The position numbers and the translations under genes are program-made. The notes beneath the pieces are model-generated. The model was given only the letters and a program-made list of their open reading frames with translations. It ran no database searches and was not told the DNA's origin. A stretch of DNA of 64,000 nt, from contig CM029387.1 of assembly GCA_017165825.1 (NCBI GenBank), positions 3,612,178 through 3,676,177 of the forward strand. The letters run 5' to 3'. This DNA is from Hepsetus odoe. Its lineage: Eukaryota > Chordata > Actinopteri > Characiformes > Hepsetidae. Positions within the stretch are counted from its first letter, which is position 1, and the number at the start of each line of letters is the position of its first letter. Positions 1-13,500 of the stretch are shown here, one piece after another.

Positions 1-854
1 GTTTGCGCAATTCTTTAGATTAAATTGTTAATAAAAGCAGGTGCTAAACAACATGTACATGTAAATATAAATGTAAATGTAAACAACACTAAAATACTAG
101 GAAATAAACAACAACAATAATAATAATAGCAATATGATAAGCAGTTTGTAGAACACCTGCCACACCTGAGCAGGTAAAGAACCCCTAAGCCATAGAAGGT
201 CTATAGGTAGCAGAAAGCAAATAGACATTAACTATAAGCCTAAAAACCTACATTAATGAAATTATAACCTATTTTATAGGGTTAATCTTCAAAACCTCAA
301 TACAATCAAGTCAAATGCCACTACTGCATATATCCATGTGCTGGGTGGCTAAAAATATTAGGTAGTGAAGATTGCTATACAGTCACAGGCTGTGTTAATA
401 GACAGAAATATCTGGGAACTTCAGTAAATCTGTAGTAAGTATAGGAACCATGCTTTCGTCCAAAACAGGTCTAAAAAAACCTACATTGACCATAGAAGCA
501 GCGTCGATTAAACAACCTAGCAAGCTCCACTAAACATTTTTACATACATTTGCAACGCGTAGATAAAAACAATCTGCTCAGCAACAGTTTTTCTGTAATA
601 AAAATGTACATAAGCAAGCAGAAATTAATATAAATCAGCCCTCTGAGCAATAGCTATTTGCTAGGCTAAAGCTAAGGCTAGCTAGCGCTGCGAACATAAA
701 CACAGAATGAATGATGTGAAATTAAAGAAACGCTGACAACCACACACACTAAATACACCCACTCCTACAGACATCAACAATGTGAACGAAATGCACTCGA
801 CTCTCCCACACGCCAAAGTCAAATATCGTAATAATCGGATTATTAATTTTTCAC

Positions 855-894
855 CTTCCATCTCTTGCGGCTCGCTAACGGACAGGGTCGCCAT
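855..894 (-). CDS. possible first coding exon of an unidentified minus-strand gene (rest lies outside the window)
   Basis: On the minus strand an ATG at 894 opens 13 codons, MATLSVSEPQEME, ending at a plausible donor (GAAG followed by GTGAAA) at 855. It lies in a small CpG-containing patch with a CCAAT box 50 bases upstream (944-948), unlike the AT-rich surroundings, so it could be a real first exon and promoter. I do not recognise the peptide. In human, TFDP2 lies downstream of GK5 in the same orientation, so its first exon would be expected about here, but the peptide does not resemble TFDP2 as I know it. The donor has A rather than G at +5, and without the next exon this remains weak. Confidence 0.25.
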
Positions 895-990
895 TTCACT
901 CCTCCCTCCACAACCGCAGTTCGATGATTGACAGCGCAGTAGGCCAATCAGGATGCAGTGCGCTTGCATAAAGAATAACTGTTTATGCAA
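895..990 (-). promoter_or_regulatory. possible promoter of a minus-strand gene
   Basis: A short GC-richer patch with several CpGs contains CCAAT at 944-948 (read on the plus strand). It sits immediately 5' of the candidate minus-strand first exon at 855-894. No TATA box is seen at a fitting distance. Base composition and the CCAAT motif are the only support. Confidence 0.3.
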
Positions 991-994
991 TCGT

Positions 995-3055
995 GCACAG
1001 TAGGGCTGATCAATATTAATACAGATGTGGCTACAAATAATTTATTACCCGTCAGTTATATTAAATATTTAGTGCTCGCTATATGACATATGATCAATAT
1101 GTGAACATTTTTCAAACACTTTGAAGATAATTTCATGTTTATATATCATGATAATACATAAATAAATAATTTTCCATTTAATAATCTGTATTCTCGTTTT
1201 GTTTTTTGTCAGTCCATTAAATGGCTAATTAAATATTATTAATAGTTGTTACAGTAACGGTAATAAAAATAAGAACAACATCAAAAATAATAAACAGAAT
1301 TCCCTTTTTAATCATACTTTAACACTTGTGGCCAATTTTTTTTTACAATTTTTACAACATTTGTGCCCAAATTTAAGGTGGGGCAATTTTAAAAGGAACA
1401 TACAGCATGTGATATATTACACATTTTATTAAAGAATGTTATCACAGTTATACAATCACAACCATATTTATTTGCCTGTGAAATGATATCAGTAATGTTG
1501 CCTTTATAACACACACCCTGACTGGGTTAACACACACTCCTAATTGTAGTGTTCACAGTGGCTGATTGCAGAGAAACATGGTAAGAGGGAAATCAGAGTC
1601 AAGTAAAGCCTGCAAAGTCATTAAAGGAGTAATATAAAATCTTTCAGCCTAATCACCACTTGCTGCATTAGGAGCACAGAGCAGAGAACCTCATTTAGAC
1701 AATAATGTGCTTTCCTGTAAGTATACAAAAAACCCTGCAGACTCAAACAAGGTTAAACCAGAAGCTAATAGGCTGTTGGTAAATGTCAAGGTGTCTCTGC
1801 TCTTTTAGCCTCACCAGATGCACCAGAAAGAGACTAGGTAGGAAAACTCATGAGCTTTCCTTGAATTTGTGCAAGAAAATTAAGAAAAGCAAGAAAACTG
1901 AAAGGCACTTCTTTAAATTTCCAGTTTATGACCACCATGGATATTTGACAACTTCCTTCCCCAATATCGGATATGTGTTTGTGCTCTGATTTGTGTAGTT
2001 TGAAAAGAAAAAAAAAAATGTGCAGAAGTTATAATGCATATAAATAATTAATCTGTCAACTTCTGCACAATTCAGATACTGAGATGTAAATGGTTTCATT
2101 CAGAAGGGCTTTTTGTGAAAATCTTTACAGTGGGGTGAACGGAACCTGGGAGTATTCAACAAAGCCTGATTTCTCAGCTTAGCCTGATAACCTAAGCCCA
2201 CGGTTAAGTCAAGTCAAGGCTGTCCAATAGCAAAAGAGCTATTGCCGTTATGAAGCTAAATGAGAAATCCTGCCCTGGTCATTGTATCTACCATTAAGTC
2301 GTTTTTATTTTCAAGCAAGTCCAGTAATTCTGGTGAAGGGAAATAGTGGAGGCCTGCCTCACAGTGTTCTATATATACCTTCCCACCATGTATGGAAAAA
2401 AAAAAGGAAAGAAAACAAATAAAACCTACAAACTGTTAAAACAATGTCTCCTGCATCAGGCAGCTGCTCCATAACCGTTGGATGTTTAAAATTTCTGTGA
2501 GGGAGCTTTAGACGTCTGGTTCCATTCACCACCACAGTGAAGAGTTCCTATTTCAAGTTTCTCTGCATCAAAGCAACTTCCTATGACTTTTTTTTTTTTA
2601 ATCTCAAACTCCAGTTATGAACTAATGTGGAATATCAATTACAGGAAATGACCTACTTTTTTACAGAAAAAAACTTCAAAATACAAGCATGTCTCTCACA
2701 GGTAAAGGATCATTTAATACAAAAATCTCTGAAAGGCACATCCTGTGGTATATTTATATTTATATTTCCTGTGTGAAGGCAAATGGCATCACCAAGTGAC
2801 ATCCTCACTTTGAATTATATAAAGCTGACTTTTGTGAAAATGGCAAAAATGTGTAACAACTTGCAAACTGTAATTTTTATTATAACAATATAATATTTTA
2901 ATATGTACAATATTAACCAGATAGGTAAAATATTATTATATTAATGGCTTTACCAAACAATCCTGAGAATTTATTGGAGATTCATGGCTTCTTTTATAAT
3001 CAATGATGCTACACAACTTTCATTGCTCTTTTCCAGGGTCCCTTAATTTTACTCA

Positions 3056-3060
<5 letters not shown>
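995..3060. other. AT-rich intergenic DNA, no gene seen
   Basis: About 2 kb of AT-rich sequence with scattered A and T runs. No open frame here has coding character or plausible splice partners, and no repeat family could be named. Confidence 0.6.

Positions 3061-3104
<44 letters not shown>
3061..3104. repeat. (AT)22 microsatellite
   Basis: An uninterrupted alternating AT run of 44 bases in intergenic DNA about 2 kb beyond the gk5 stop codon. Confidence 0.95.
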
Positions 3105-3107
<3 letters not shown>

Positions 3108-3164
3108 TACTCCAATTTCTTTAGTGGATAAGTCCAAGATTTGGCTTAATTTGCTGCCTGTCTT

Positions 3165-3311
3165 TTGAAAGAAAATGCATGTTTTTCAGTAAAAATCTTT
3201 ATAAATCTGTCTTCAATTTCACATGAACACCCAATGACATGACAACTGTGCCAGGGCTCCACTTGGATTAACTAATAAGGAATACTGTAACCAGGATCTC
3301 AACAATGAAGA
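3165..3311. repeat. duplicated segment, copy A (partner at 6871-7001)
   Basis: This segment of about 147 bases matches 6871-7001 in the same orientation over nearly its whole length. There are few mismatches, plus a block of roughly 15 bases present here and absent there. Copy A lies downstream of gk5 and copy B lies in gk5 intron 12. It may be a local duplication or two copies of one interspersed repeat; neither copy has recognisable terminal repeats. Confidence 0.85.
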
Positions 3312-4376
3312 AATTACTTGGTTTGAAAATAAATCAGCAGTGCAGCACACTACCCCACAATGTAAACACTGATCACAATTATTAACCACATAATTTAACA
3401 TACTGTCTCTCCAATACATCCTTAAAAACATACTTGTAATAATTTGAAACATAAATATTAACATTGCCAACATACTCATCCATGAGCAGTTCATACAGTG
3501 AACGTCCTCTTTTGTATTCATGCTATTTTGTTGGGAAGTTTGCCTATGGCGTCGTTGTTTTGCAAAGAGGTAGGAAGAAGTGCAGAGGGTGGAAAGGTTT
3601 CGTAAGCCAGCATTAAATAGATATTTACACACTTTACCTGGACACAGTACACCAACCAAGACATGTTTGGTGCTTCCGTGAGTTTGAGCTACAAGGGAGC
3701 TAAATGTATTGAAAGGAATCCTTAGCCTTCAAAATCTCCACAGTACTAATTAGCAGCCTAAATCAGCCTAATTATAGCTCCAAACCATGTGGAGGTGTTC
3801 AGTAATCCATAATATACTTCCTTATGTGGTTTCTGACACTAATCAATAAGCTTGGACAAAGCAGCAGCAGCCATTTTTAAGCCTGAATTTTGTCCATTTT
3901 CCATTTCAGGTTTCTATTTGGTGGACTATAAGTATCCTTCAGCTACATCAGCCCCAGAGCAAGCAAAGTAAAAAGGCACACCAAACATAGCTTGGTTGAT
4001 CAAGGAAAATTATGATTTCAGTTTTTAGCCTTACTAAGTCTAGGTTTCAGGACTTTGCCACTGATAAACACTGAGTGGCCTTGACCACATAAATTAAGTG
4101 CACCGTTTCTGTACATTACTTTATCTGAAATGTACACAAAGTAAAGCCCAGCAGAAATGGCCTTCATGCCTTGATCAGTTTCACTGGAGCAAAAGTGCAC
4201 AGAAGAAATCCAGCAGACGAGAATGAGTAAAAGGTAATCAAAAATGGAAAGGAAGAAATTTTGCTAATTTAGCTCAGATGTTTTGCTGCATCAGGAAAAC
4301 TACATTTGCGATTAAGTTAAAATAAAATGCAAATTAACTGTGGCCTCTTCATAAATAGATGATGTTATTGGTATTA

Positions 4377-4382
4377 TTTATT
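4377..4382 (-). promoter_or_regulatory. gk5: candidate gk5 polyadenylation signal
   Basis: AATAAA on the minus strand is the first canonical hexamer I found downstream of the gk5 stop codon. It would give a 3' untranslated region of about 0.8 kb that includes the MITE at 4897-5128. Variant signals nearer the stop are possible. Confidence 0.3.
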
Positions 4383-4896
4383 TGGAGGACTCCATTAACA
4401 TTTCGCTTGATCAGAGTTGGAATGTTTCAGCTGCCAAAAAATACTCTTGAAAATTGCAATAAAAAGTCGCTGTAACTTTAACAAACAAAAGGGCAATGTC
4501 TAATGAACTCTAGTGGCTTCGTTTCACTGTTTCCATAGGTCATTCAAAGCCAGTCCACAGTGCTCTGAGAAGAATATTTAGCAAGCTTAACCATTATGCC
4601 AGGGTTTATATAAAAATAACATCATAGTCTCAGCCAAAAGGCTGAGGGAAGTTCCTTGAAGGTGCAATTTGATAAACATGAACATATTGCAAAGTGACAG
4701 CTTGCCACCTTTGCAGACAAAAACTTCAGAGAATAGGAAAGCCCTACTGAAAACAGTGCCAGTGGTATCTGTTATGAAAGATAAAATAAGCCTGGCTGTT
4801 AAATCCACCTTCTGCAGGATTAAAAAATTAGAAAAATGACACATTCTCTGGCTGATTCCTATAATTTTACAGTCCACTTTTGCCTAAAGACCATCT

Positions 4897-5128
4897 TATT
4901 AGGTCCATCTACCCTGTGCCTACACTCATTGGCCACTGCTGTGTTGAGAATGATTCATCACTCCAAACAATCTGATCAATGATCATCAATAAGTGGTCCC
5001 TTTACATTGATTGATAGGTAGAAGTGAGCTACTAAAATATGCGGCAGAGACAGTTGGATGCTAAGCCTACACAGTGCACATATGTACATTGGTAGGTGTT
5101 TCTGATGAAATGGCCAAGTGTAGGTACA
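4897..5128. mobile_element. MITE-like element with terminal inverted repeats, in the gk5 3' flank
   Basis: The left end reads toward CCTACACTCATTGGCCACT (from about 4919) and the right end carries AATGGCCAAGTGTAGGTA (5109-5126), which is its approximate reverse complement. The element is about 230 bases with no coding capacity. This matches a short non-autonomous DNA transposon type common in fish, with ends containing a TGGCCA core. It begins only about 40 bases past the gk5 stop codon, so it probably forms part of the gk5 3' untranslated region. Confidence 0.6.
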
Positions 5129-5167
5129 AGGGTGATACTAGACTGGAAACTCCAGTTTATCAGTGAA

Positions 5168-8100
5168 CTACGACTGGCTGTACCAGTGCATTGACCTCTG
5201 CAGGGCCTCCTCCCAGCTCTGCAAGACAGGTTTATAAACTCCACCCTTGGAGCCGTCTCCTTTCCCACTTTTAGGTAGAAAGAGATGGTCAGTCGTCTGC
5301 AGTTTTTTCAGCTCATCCTTACTCTTCCAGTAACCTGAAGGACAAAGAGCAAAAGATAGCAGAAAGTTCAGGAGGAATAACAGTGATGGCTACAATAGCT
5401 GTAATACTTTAGAAAAGGAGTATAAAAATAAATCACTGTAGTCTGAATGTGATTCAGATGTATTATATAATTACAATAAAATGTCACAGGTTTTCTACAT
5501 AATGATAAAAATGATAAACATATAATAAACTAGTCCTTTAAGACTAATCCAGTAAAAATTCCCTATTTGCATTTATTTTTTTCTTACCGACTCCTAAGCC
5601 AGCCACAAAAGCAGCTCCCAAACAGGACATGTCAAAATGAGTTGGTCGTGAGATCTTTCGGCCTAATAGGTCTGTGGTCAACTGCATAATAAAATCATTT
5701 GTACAGACTCCACCATCTGCCCTGTAAACACAAACGCACACTCGGCCCTTTAAACATGGACTTCACTCCATACAGCAACAACCAGATTCATAATTCAGTT
5801 CCTCACTCGCATGAGTGGATGGACGAACTAACACATGGACCTACAGATGGATGAATGGATAGACTGACTGATAAATGTAACATTTTTTGACACCCAGGGG
5901 TAAAGTAGCAGAAACATAGTAACTCAGGCTATGAAATTTCACATTGGCTAAATAAAACCATCAGTAATGTTATCCTAACCTAAATGCTGTATTTAAAAAA
6001 AGAAATCGTATATGTGTTACATTATTAACATTTTCAGCCCAGTACCTTATTTTAGAGACAGGAATGTGTGTTTCACGAAGCATCACATCAAACAGCTGCT
6101 TATTCCTGAAATATATCATTATAATGAACATAATTCAGTATAATTGTTACTGCATATGCTGTATGTTTTATAAGCTGCATGTTTTATCAGCAAAAATAAA
6201 CCTTACACAAACACACCTAAATGCAATGGATTCAAGAATTGCTCGGACCAAGTGGCTCTTGGTGGTTGAGGGTTTCAGGCCCATGAAAGAAGCACATGCC
6301 TTGGGGTCGTTTAGCGGAGCCTGCATCACACAAACACACACACACACACTTGACTTGACACGGTCACCTGATGTGATAAAGTCTCACTGCTATAAATGTT
6401 CATACTACAGAACAAAAAATAAATAAATCAAAGAGAAGAGCCATGACTTACAAAAAAAACTGCCTGTGCTCAAGGGCAAGCAGGAAAGGTAAGCAAAAAA
6501 ATATTACAACCCAGAGAGACACAATGGATCAGATGAATAGAGATGTTTGCATTACTTTCATCGTCATCAGCATCAGTATTATTGTCATTGAGTAGGGAGA
6601 GAGGTGGCAAATAGGGCAACTGAGATTCAAAATATGGTCATTTAAATAACAGTATTTAAAGCCTAAAGTGTTTAAAAATGCTGAAGTGCGTAAAAATACA
6701 AGATTCTAGATAGAGGTGTTCCAGACTAATCATCATCTAGAATCACTTGCACCTGTTTCTTCACTGCTTAATAGTTAGACGGCTTTGTTCTGCTTGAATG
6801 ATTCAGAAATAAGGAAATAAGGGGTGGCTCAAGACTCAAGTACTGTAATTGAATGTTCTGAAAGAGACCATTGAGAGAAAATGCATGTGTTTCAGTGAAA
6901 ATCTTTAAAAATCTGTTTTGAATTTCACATGAACACCTGTGCCAGGGCTCCACTTGGATTAACTAATAAGGAATACTGTAACCAGAATCTCAACAATGAA
7001 GACTAAGAAAGAAAGAGACCCACATGAATTCATTCTCATTTCACTTAACACTGGGGGAGAGTCTTGAATTGTAAATTTAAAAAGAAATTCTTTCTTCCGA
7101 CACACCTGATTCACTTCTTGTTGTAAAGGTCTTGATGTGAATCTACTACATTTATTCAGCTGCTTTAGAGCAGAAAAAAACATTTTATACTGAAGAAAAT
7201 GCAAACGATCAGGAAACCTACCTGCAGGCCACTGAAAGATGGTACAAAACACACACCATCTGAATCTTTCACACTATTCGCCATGTCCTCTGTGTCCTTC
7301 ACGTCTGAGAAGAGTTCTGTTAGAAATGACAGCAGAAACAGTAAGTGAGATTTGCCATGTTTGCCAGTGTTTTGTTCCGACTAGCTTGGAATTCAGGTTC
7401 AGGCAAAAAATCTAATTTTCATTTTTTCATATGATGCCCATCAGCAGTGTGTTCGAGCTCACCGATCTCTTGAGCCCATTTAATAGCGGTTCCTGTTCCA
7501 GCAGCATTTCCCTCAGCAAGATACACAACCTCAGACCCGATCTTCCAACCCACCAGTGGATACAAACCTACAGAGAGAGTGAAAAATAAAATAAACAGTG
7601 AAAGAGAGACAGAAAGAGAAGAAAATTTATAAAATTAAGAATAAAAAGAGCAACAGTTAAGAAATAAAGGGAAAAAAAGAAAAGTAAATAGGAAAAAAGA
7701 AATAAAACTATGAAAGAAAAAGAACGATAGCATGAGAGAAAGAAATTAAGAAAAAGATTAGATGACTATGAAGATGAAGATTAGAGTGAAAGAAAGAGAT
7801 GAAAGAAATAGAAGAAAAGTAAATGGGGAGAAAAAGAGAGAAATCCAAAAAAGTGAAAGAAAGAGTGATAGTTTCAGAGAAAGACAGGAAGAAGAAGACA
7901 GAATAGATAAAAGAGTGAAAGAAATAGAAGCAAACTTTAAAAGAAAGAGAGAGGACTTCAAAAGTGGTGGAAAAAGAGATGGGGCAGATAGACGATCATA
8001 CTGAGGAGATGAGAAAGTAAAAGATAAAGAGAAAAGGTGATAATGAAGTGAATTAGTTCTACAGTAAACGATCGAGTACCTCAGCAGGGAATGGACTGTG

Positions 8101-10513
8101 CATGAAAGTGTGTGTAGATATTTGGAGTGTGTACCTGCCACTGAGGTGTGAGGTTTGTTTCCTGTGTTGATATCCATGAAGGTACCCGTTCCCATAGTGA
8201 TTTTAACATCGCCTGTGTCAAAGCAGCACTCCCCGAACATCGCCGCCTGCTGATCAGCCATCTACACAATCATAACCACCAACTTAGTGACGATCACTTC
8301 ACGCTCTGAGCACGGCTCAACCTAAACAGAGTAAGCTTATCATATTATTAAGTAAAAAATACTCACAAGTGACATGATTGGAATAGGAACCCCAAAGATG
8401 GAGGGATCAGATGAACCGTAATTGTGGCTTAAAGTGAAACAGAGCAAAATGATTAATAGAGTGACATGAGGGCCATAATGTAACATTAAATCACAACAAA
8501 CGGAACAAAGTTTACCTAGTATTGTGTACTCTGGGTAAGATAGACTGAGGTAGAGAGAGGAGTGAACACAGGAACCCACTCCAGCACATCTGAAACACAC
8601 ACACACACACAGACCTTTTACACCACATATGCACACAACATTTGTATGTTACATTGTGTTAAAATGACTGAACCAATAGAATTGCTCCAAAATATTAAAA
8701 CTCTTGGTTAACTTCATGCTGTTCAAAAATAAAGAAAGAAGTAAAGAAAGTTGTTGTCCCTGTGAATTTACTACTTTAGACAGCAGTGATCTCCTTGTCT
8801 ATATTCTTTCACATTGTTCTGTTTACTCTTGTTAACTTCAATCTTATTTTTCTCCTTTTCCTTAATTTTATTATTTTTACTGCTTACCTTTATGGTATCA
8901 TAAAATGCTGCCCAATCTGCATTCAGATTATAATTAAACTACAAATAAACACAAATAAATGTTTGATGTGTCCACAAATTGTTGACAGATTACTAGATAC
9001 TTAGGAAAACAACTTAAAAAATATACACCCAGAATGAAGTTGAAAGAGTTCTTGAAAGATTTTAATGCTAAAAATGCAGAATGATGTTAATATTACTAGG
9101 ATTTTTATAATAATATAATAAATTTAATAGAATATTAATACCATAATAGTATGGTATTTATCCATCCATTCTGGTTGTTCCCAAACAATTTCAAATAATA
9201 ACAAAAAAATTCGAATCCCACATTAGTAGGTTGCCCTGAGGTACCATAGAGCAAGGAATCGTCCCCATCACTGCTCCCTGGGTGCTTTAAATAGCTGCCC
9301 CCTGCTACTTCAAAAATATTCATACATTTAGTTTAATAGATGTATTTAATATCTAGTGTAGTATGGAACAAATATGAAAATTCCGAAACCTTGAACAGAT
9401 ATGCTCTCCCAACCTTGACAGTGACAGTATATGACAGTATACAGGTGAAGGAGTTACCACAGAAGTCAAGGAATTTATGAACAGATGTTACACAGCCATC
9501 TATTCGGTTACACCACAATAAACCCCAACATAAATAAAGTACAGAAAAAACATGCAGGATCAGGAGCATACCTGATACGAATCAAAAATTGCAGTTGAGC
9601 TGGCATTAGAGTAATCTGTGGCATGGACCAGACCTACAAAGTTACCAAAAAAAAAACAATCATATAATCATACCCTTATTATGTATCTGTTTTTTCATTT
9701 CCTTTTCTCGCTCTTTAAAACCTTAATGAATGCAATTGCGTCTTAATAGCGTCAATTCTTAATGGAGTCCGTTCTGACTCATCACTCCACAGATCATTAA
9801 GTTTCACCTGTAAGATAAACTGATTGCAGTTTCAGAAACTGCTAACTTGACTTTCTTTGGTTAAATTCCAGCTTAAGGGGTAACTTAATTTGCTTTTTTT
9901 TTTAAAATACAGAGCTGCAGATGCAGATACAATACGGTAAAGTTAACTTTACTGTTTACCTTTAGTAAGCTTATAAAGTAGCCAGGTGTCAATGGTCCCG
10001 AAAAGACATGTGTCGTCATCAACTGCCTGCTTAAGCTGTACAATGAGACAAACAGAGAGAGAGACAGAGTATATTTGTTTACATTCAGACCATAATCGTG
10101 TAAAGTGTGTTTGTATCTACATACAAATAAATTTACTGTTCAGGACAGAGGTGTATAAACATGAATTGATCAATTTGAATGAGTTAAAATCGGGTTTCAT
10201 TAAAGCAACAGAAAAGCAGAGGAAATGTGTTTGAATAGTAAACATTTTGGCTCTGATTTTATTAATTACTTGCACACCTTCACTGTTCCCCTTTTCTATA
10301 CAACAGTTCCCAAAATTAAAGCTGCTGTTTAGAGTGCAGAAGATCACTTCTTCTTTTAAGCTTGGAGCTCCAATACCTGAGGGATGTTGCGTAAAGCCCA
10401 GGCAAGCCGCAGTGAGACATGCTGAGGGGTGAACACTACCAGACTGGCGGCCAAAAAGCGCTTCTGACGGGTCAGGAAGTATAACATTTTCATCACTCCA
10501 TGCACAGTCTGTG

Positions 10514-10546
<33 letters not shown>

Positions 10547-13500
10547 CACACACGAATGGTCAGTTCCTGAATTGAACTTATGGGATGTTTTAAGTTTTAG
10601 GATCTCAAAGACTGACTTTGACTGTGACTAAATGACTGAGGAGCATCTACAAAACAGGATGTTTTGTTAAAACAATATTTTTATGGACCAGCATAGAAGC
10701 AGTGCATAAAAGTGCATAAAAACAACTCATCAATCCAATGAATTAATGTCCATGTGCCAAAGAAGTTTTGAAGGCTTCATAGCCTCATTTGCTAGCCTGT
10801 CGCCACATATTATGCAGAGCGGAGCGGAGTGCATGAGAATCACCTGTAGCGATAAACCTGTATTTTAAGTAGGGCTCCTGACATTGTCTTTAAAATGAAG
10901 CATACCGGTTTCATGTAAAACAATATTTTCACAGACTGGCTTATAAACAGCCAAAAACAAAGTTCATAAAAATATGTTTGTTTTTTAATCATTTTTGCGA
11001 GCCTGTGGGCTTAATTTTTGATGTACTGTATTACATGACCGAGACGAACATTTTTTCTAAATTTTTCTAAAAGTTTTTTTGACTCTCATAGTCAATTAAA
11101 TATTTTTTAATCAGTATTTCTGTGCGGTCCGGTACCAAATGACCCACAGACTGGTACCGGTGGTTGGGGACCACTGCTCTAGGCAACGTTATATGAGCCA
11201 CAGACCTGAACATTTCTGCAGGTCAAGTGCAACCCTCCAAATGTCCAAATGTCAGTGACCTATTGGCCAAATCTCAGTTTGACCGAGCATCTATGGGAGG
11301 TGCTGTATTAACTTGTTTTATCCACAGAGGTGCCAAGTGGCAACTTAAAGGACTGCTAGCTCATTTTTGAGCTCTGGTGGAGTCCATGCCTTGACAAATC
11401 CAAGCTCATCTGGTGGCTATGAAGGGTGGCTATGAAGGGAACTAAAAACAGTGTTTTTATTTTATATGTGATGGGTGAATTTGGATTATTTTGCTATAGG
11501 CCTGAATTCCAATTTGACAAGTCTGACAAGTCTTTCCTTTAATGGGAGGGGCTTGATACAAAACAAGAGCACCATTTCCTGAGAGTTCGCCATGGGGTGT
11601 TTTTTTGTCATGTGACATAAGTCTTATTATTCAGTTAATAATCAAAGGATTTACTATTCAATAACATATGTATTAATCAGTAAGAACAATAAACCATTCG
11701 TAATCTACTATAAATGACTCAGTAAATTAACAGAAAGGACTGAGTAGTTTATGAAGTATTTGAATTTGAAGTATTGTTTAGTTATTTCTTTCAATAATTT
11801 AGAAACTACTATGATATCACTACAATATCTCCACCTCATTTAAAGAGGATATCTACAATGTCTCCTCTTTAACACAGTTATGCTCCATAAATCTTGATGG
11901 ATCTGAGTATGATGTGCTTTAAGATGGGAAAAACAAAGAAGGGAAGACTGCTCAAGTTAGAAAGACCTTAACAAAGCACAGTGGTTAGGGACTAGACACC
12001 ATGAATGGAGAGTAGTTGCCTTGGGGTATCCTTTAGCAAGATACGGTACCCATCATTGCTCCCGGACACTAGATCTGTGTGACTGGAATGCAGAGAAGCA
12101 TTTTGTTCATGTTTACTGTGTGCTTTGTTGTTCACAATGACAAATATAGTCACTTTAACTTTCCCTTTAGGTCTCACGTTCTGGAGGTCTGTGTGAAAAC
12201 TACGGCTGTATCTTTCCCAGTATTCTCTTGCCCATAATCCTTTGTGGGCATGTTTCACCCAAGGATGGTGTTTAGGATGGTGTAAACTGGATACAAGGTG
12301 GGAACCTGCATTAAGATTCAGTTTGAACGATAAAATTTAGCTCCGAATTTCAATTCACATGAATGTTTGGCATCCCAGCTTATCACTCACATTGACAGTT
12401 CAGAAAGATGGTTTTTGGTATTTGTTGGTATCATAGTGGTGTGGACAGAGTTTTCACCAAAGCTGCTTTTTTTTTTTAATTTATTTATTTATTTTTTAAC
12501 AATGTTTCCCTAGCATTATAAATTTGAATAAAAAATTATGAGAACAGTTCTGGTTAGAAACAATCTCCTTCTCTCATCATAGCACCTATATAGTTGAGTT
12601 GACACTACTATAGTGCACACTGGCTTTTGATTTGACTGCTTCAGGAACAAATCCCCCATTAGAGGAACCCGCAGGAATATTTAACCACATGTTTCACTGC
12701 AAGCTTTTCTATCATCTTTTTAAATATTCATCAGTGAACTTAAACAATTTCCCACTGGCTTATATGATTTCTATATTTATATATTAAAAATACTAATAGT
12801 CAATAGTTATTAATAGCAATGTTTTGAGCCGGCCATGTGTTTAAGGTTGAAAATAATACATATCACATCATAATCTATGATATGACTGCAAATAATATCC
12901 AATACCTATATTAAATATCTTAACTGTCATTAGGAACATCTGCTTACCTTCATAGTGCAGGAATTGTTCCACAATCTGACCATCTCTGCTGCTCGCAGGT
13001 CCTGCCAACTGATGAAGTTATGAAACGTCTTCCCTGTGTGCCTGAAGCACAAAGGAAAAAAAAAAAAAAAAAAAAGTCACTGTTTTCTGCCATAAAATGA
13101 CATGTTTATATGCAGTGCCTTGCAAACACATTCAGCAAAACATATCACATTACTAATGATCCTTCATTCCTGTGTTTTTACAGCAAGCTTGTTTTAAAAG
13201 CAGATTTTGAACGTCAAAAATGCATTTTTGGTCAGCTGTTTTTAAAAGGATTAAAAACTGCTCAGTCAGTCAAACACTTAATCAGACAAGTACTTGATAG
13301 AGTCAGATTTGCACACTGTTCAGAAGTCACATTAAAATTATACTCATACTGTGCAGTCCCAATAATAGTTAACTGTGGGAAAATCACTTACTTGTCCCAG
13401 GTGGTGAAAGTCGCTCTCTGAGTTGAGATACCCAGTGCTTCCATCTGGCACATCTGTAAACCTGAGTCTAAAGCATTGGGGGAAGATGCTTTACTTTCAT

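Noticed and set aside
7762..8004. 80-codon Lys/Glu/Arg-rich plus-strand frame
   Set aside because: It is the purine tract in gk5 intron 10.
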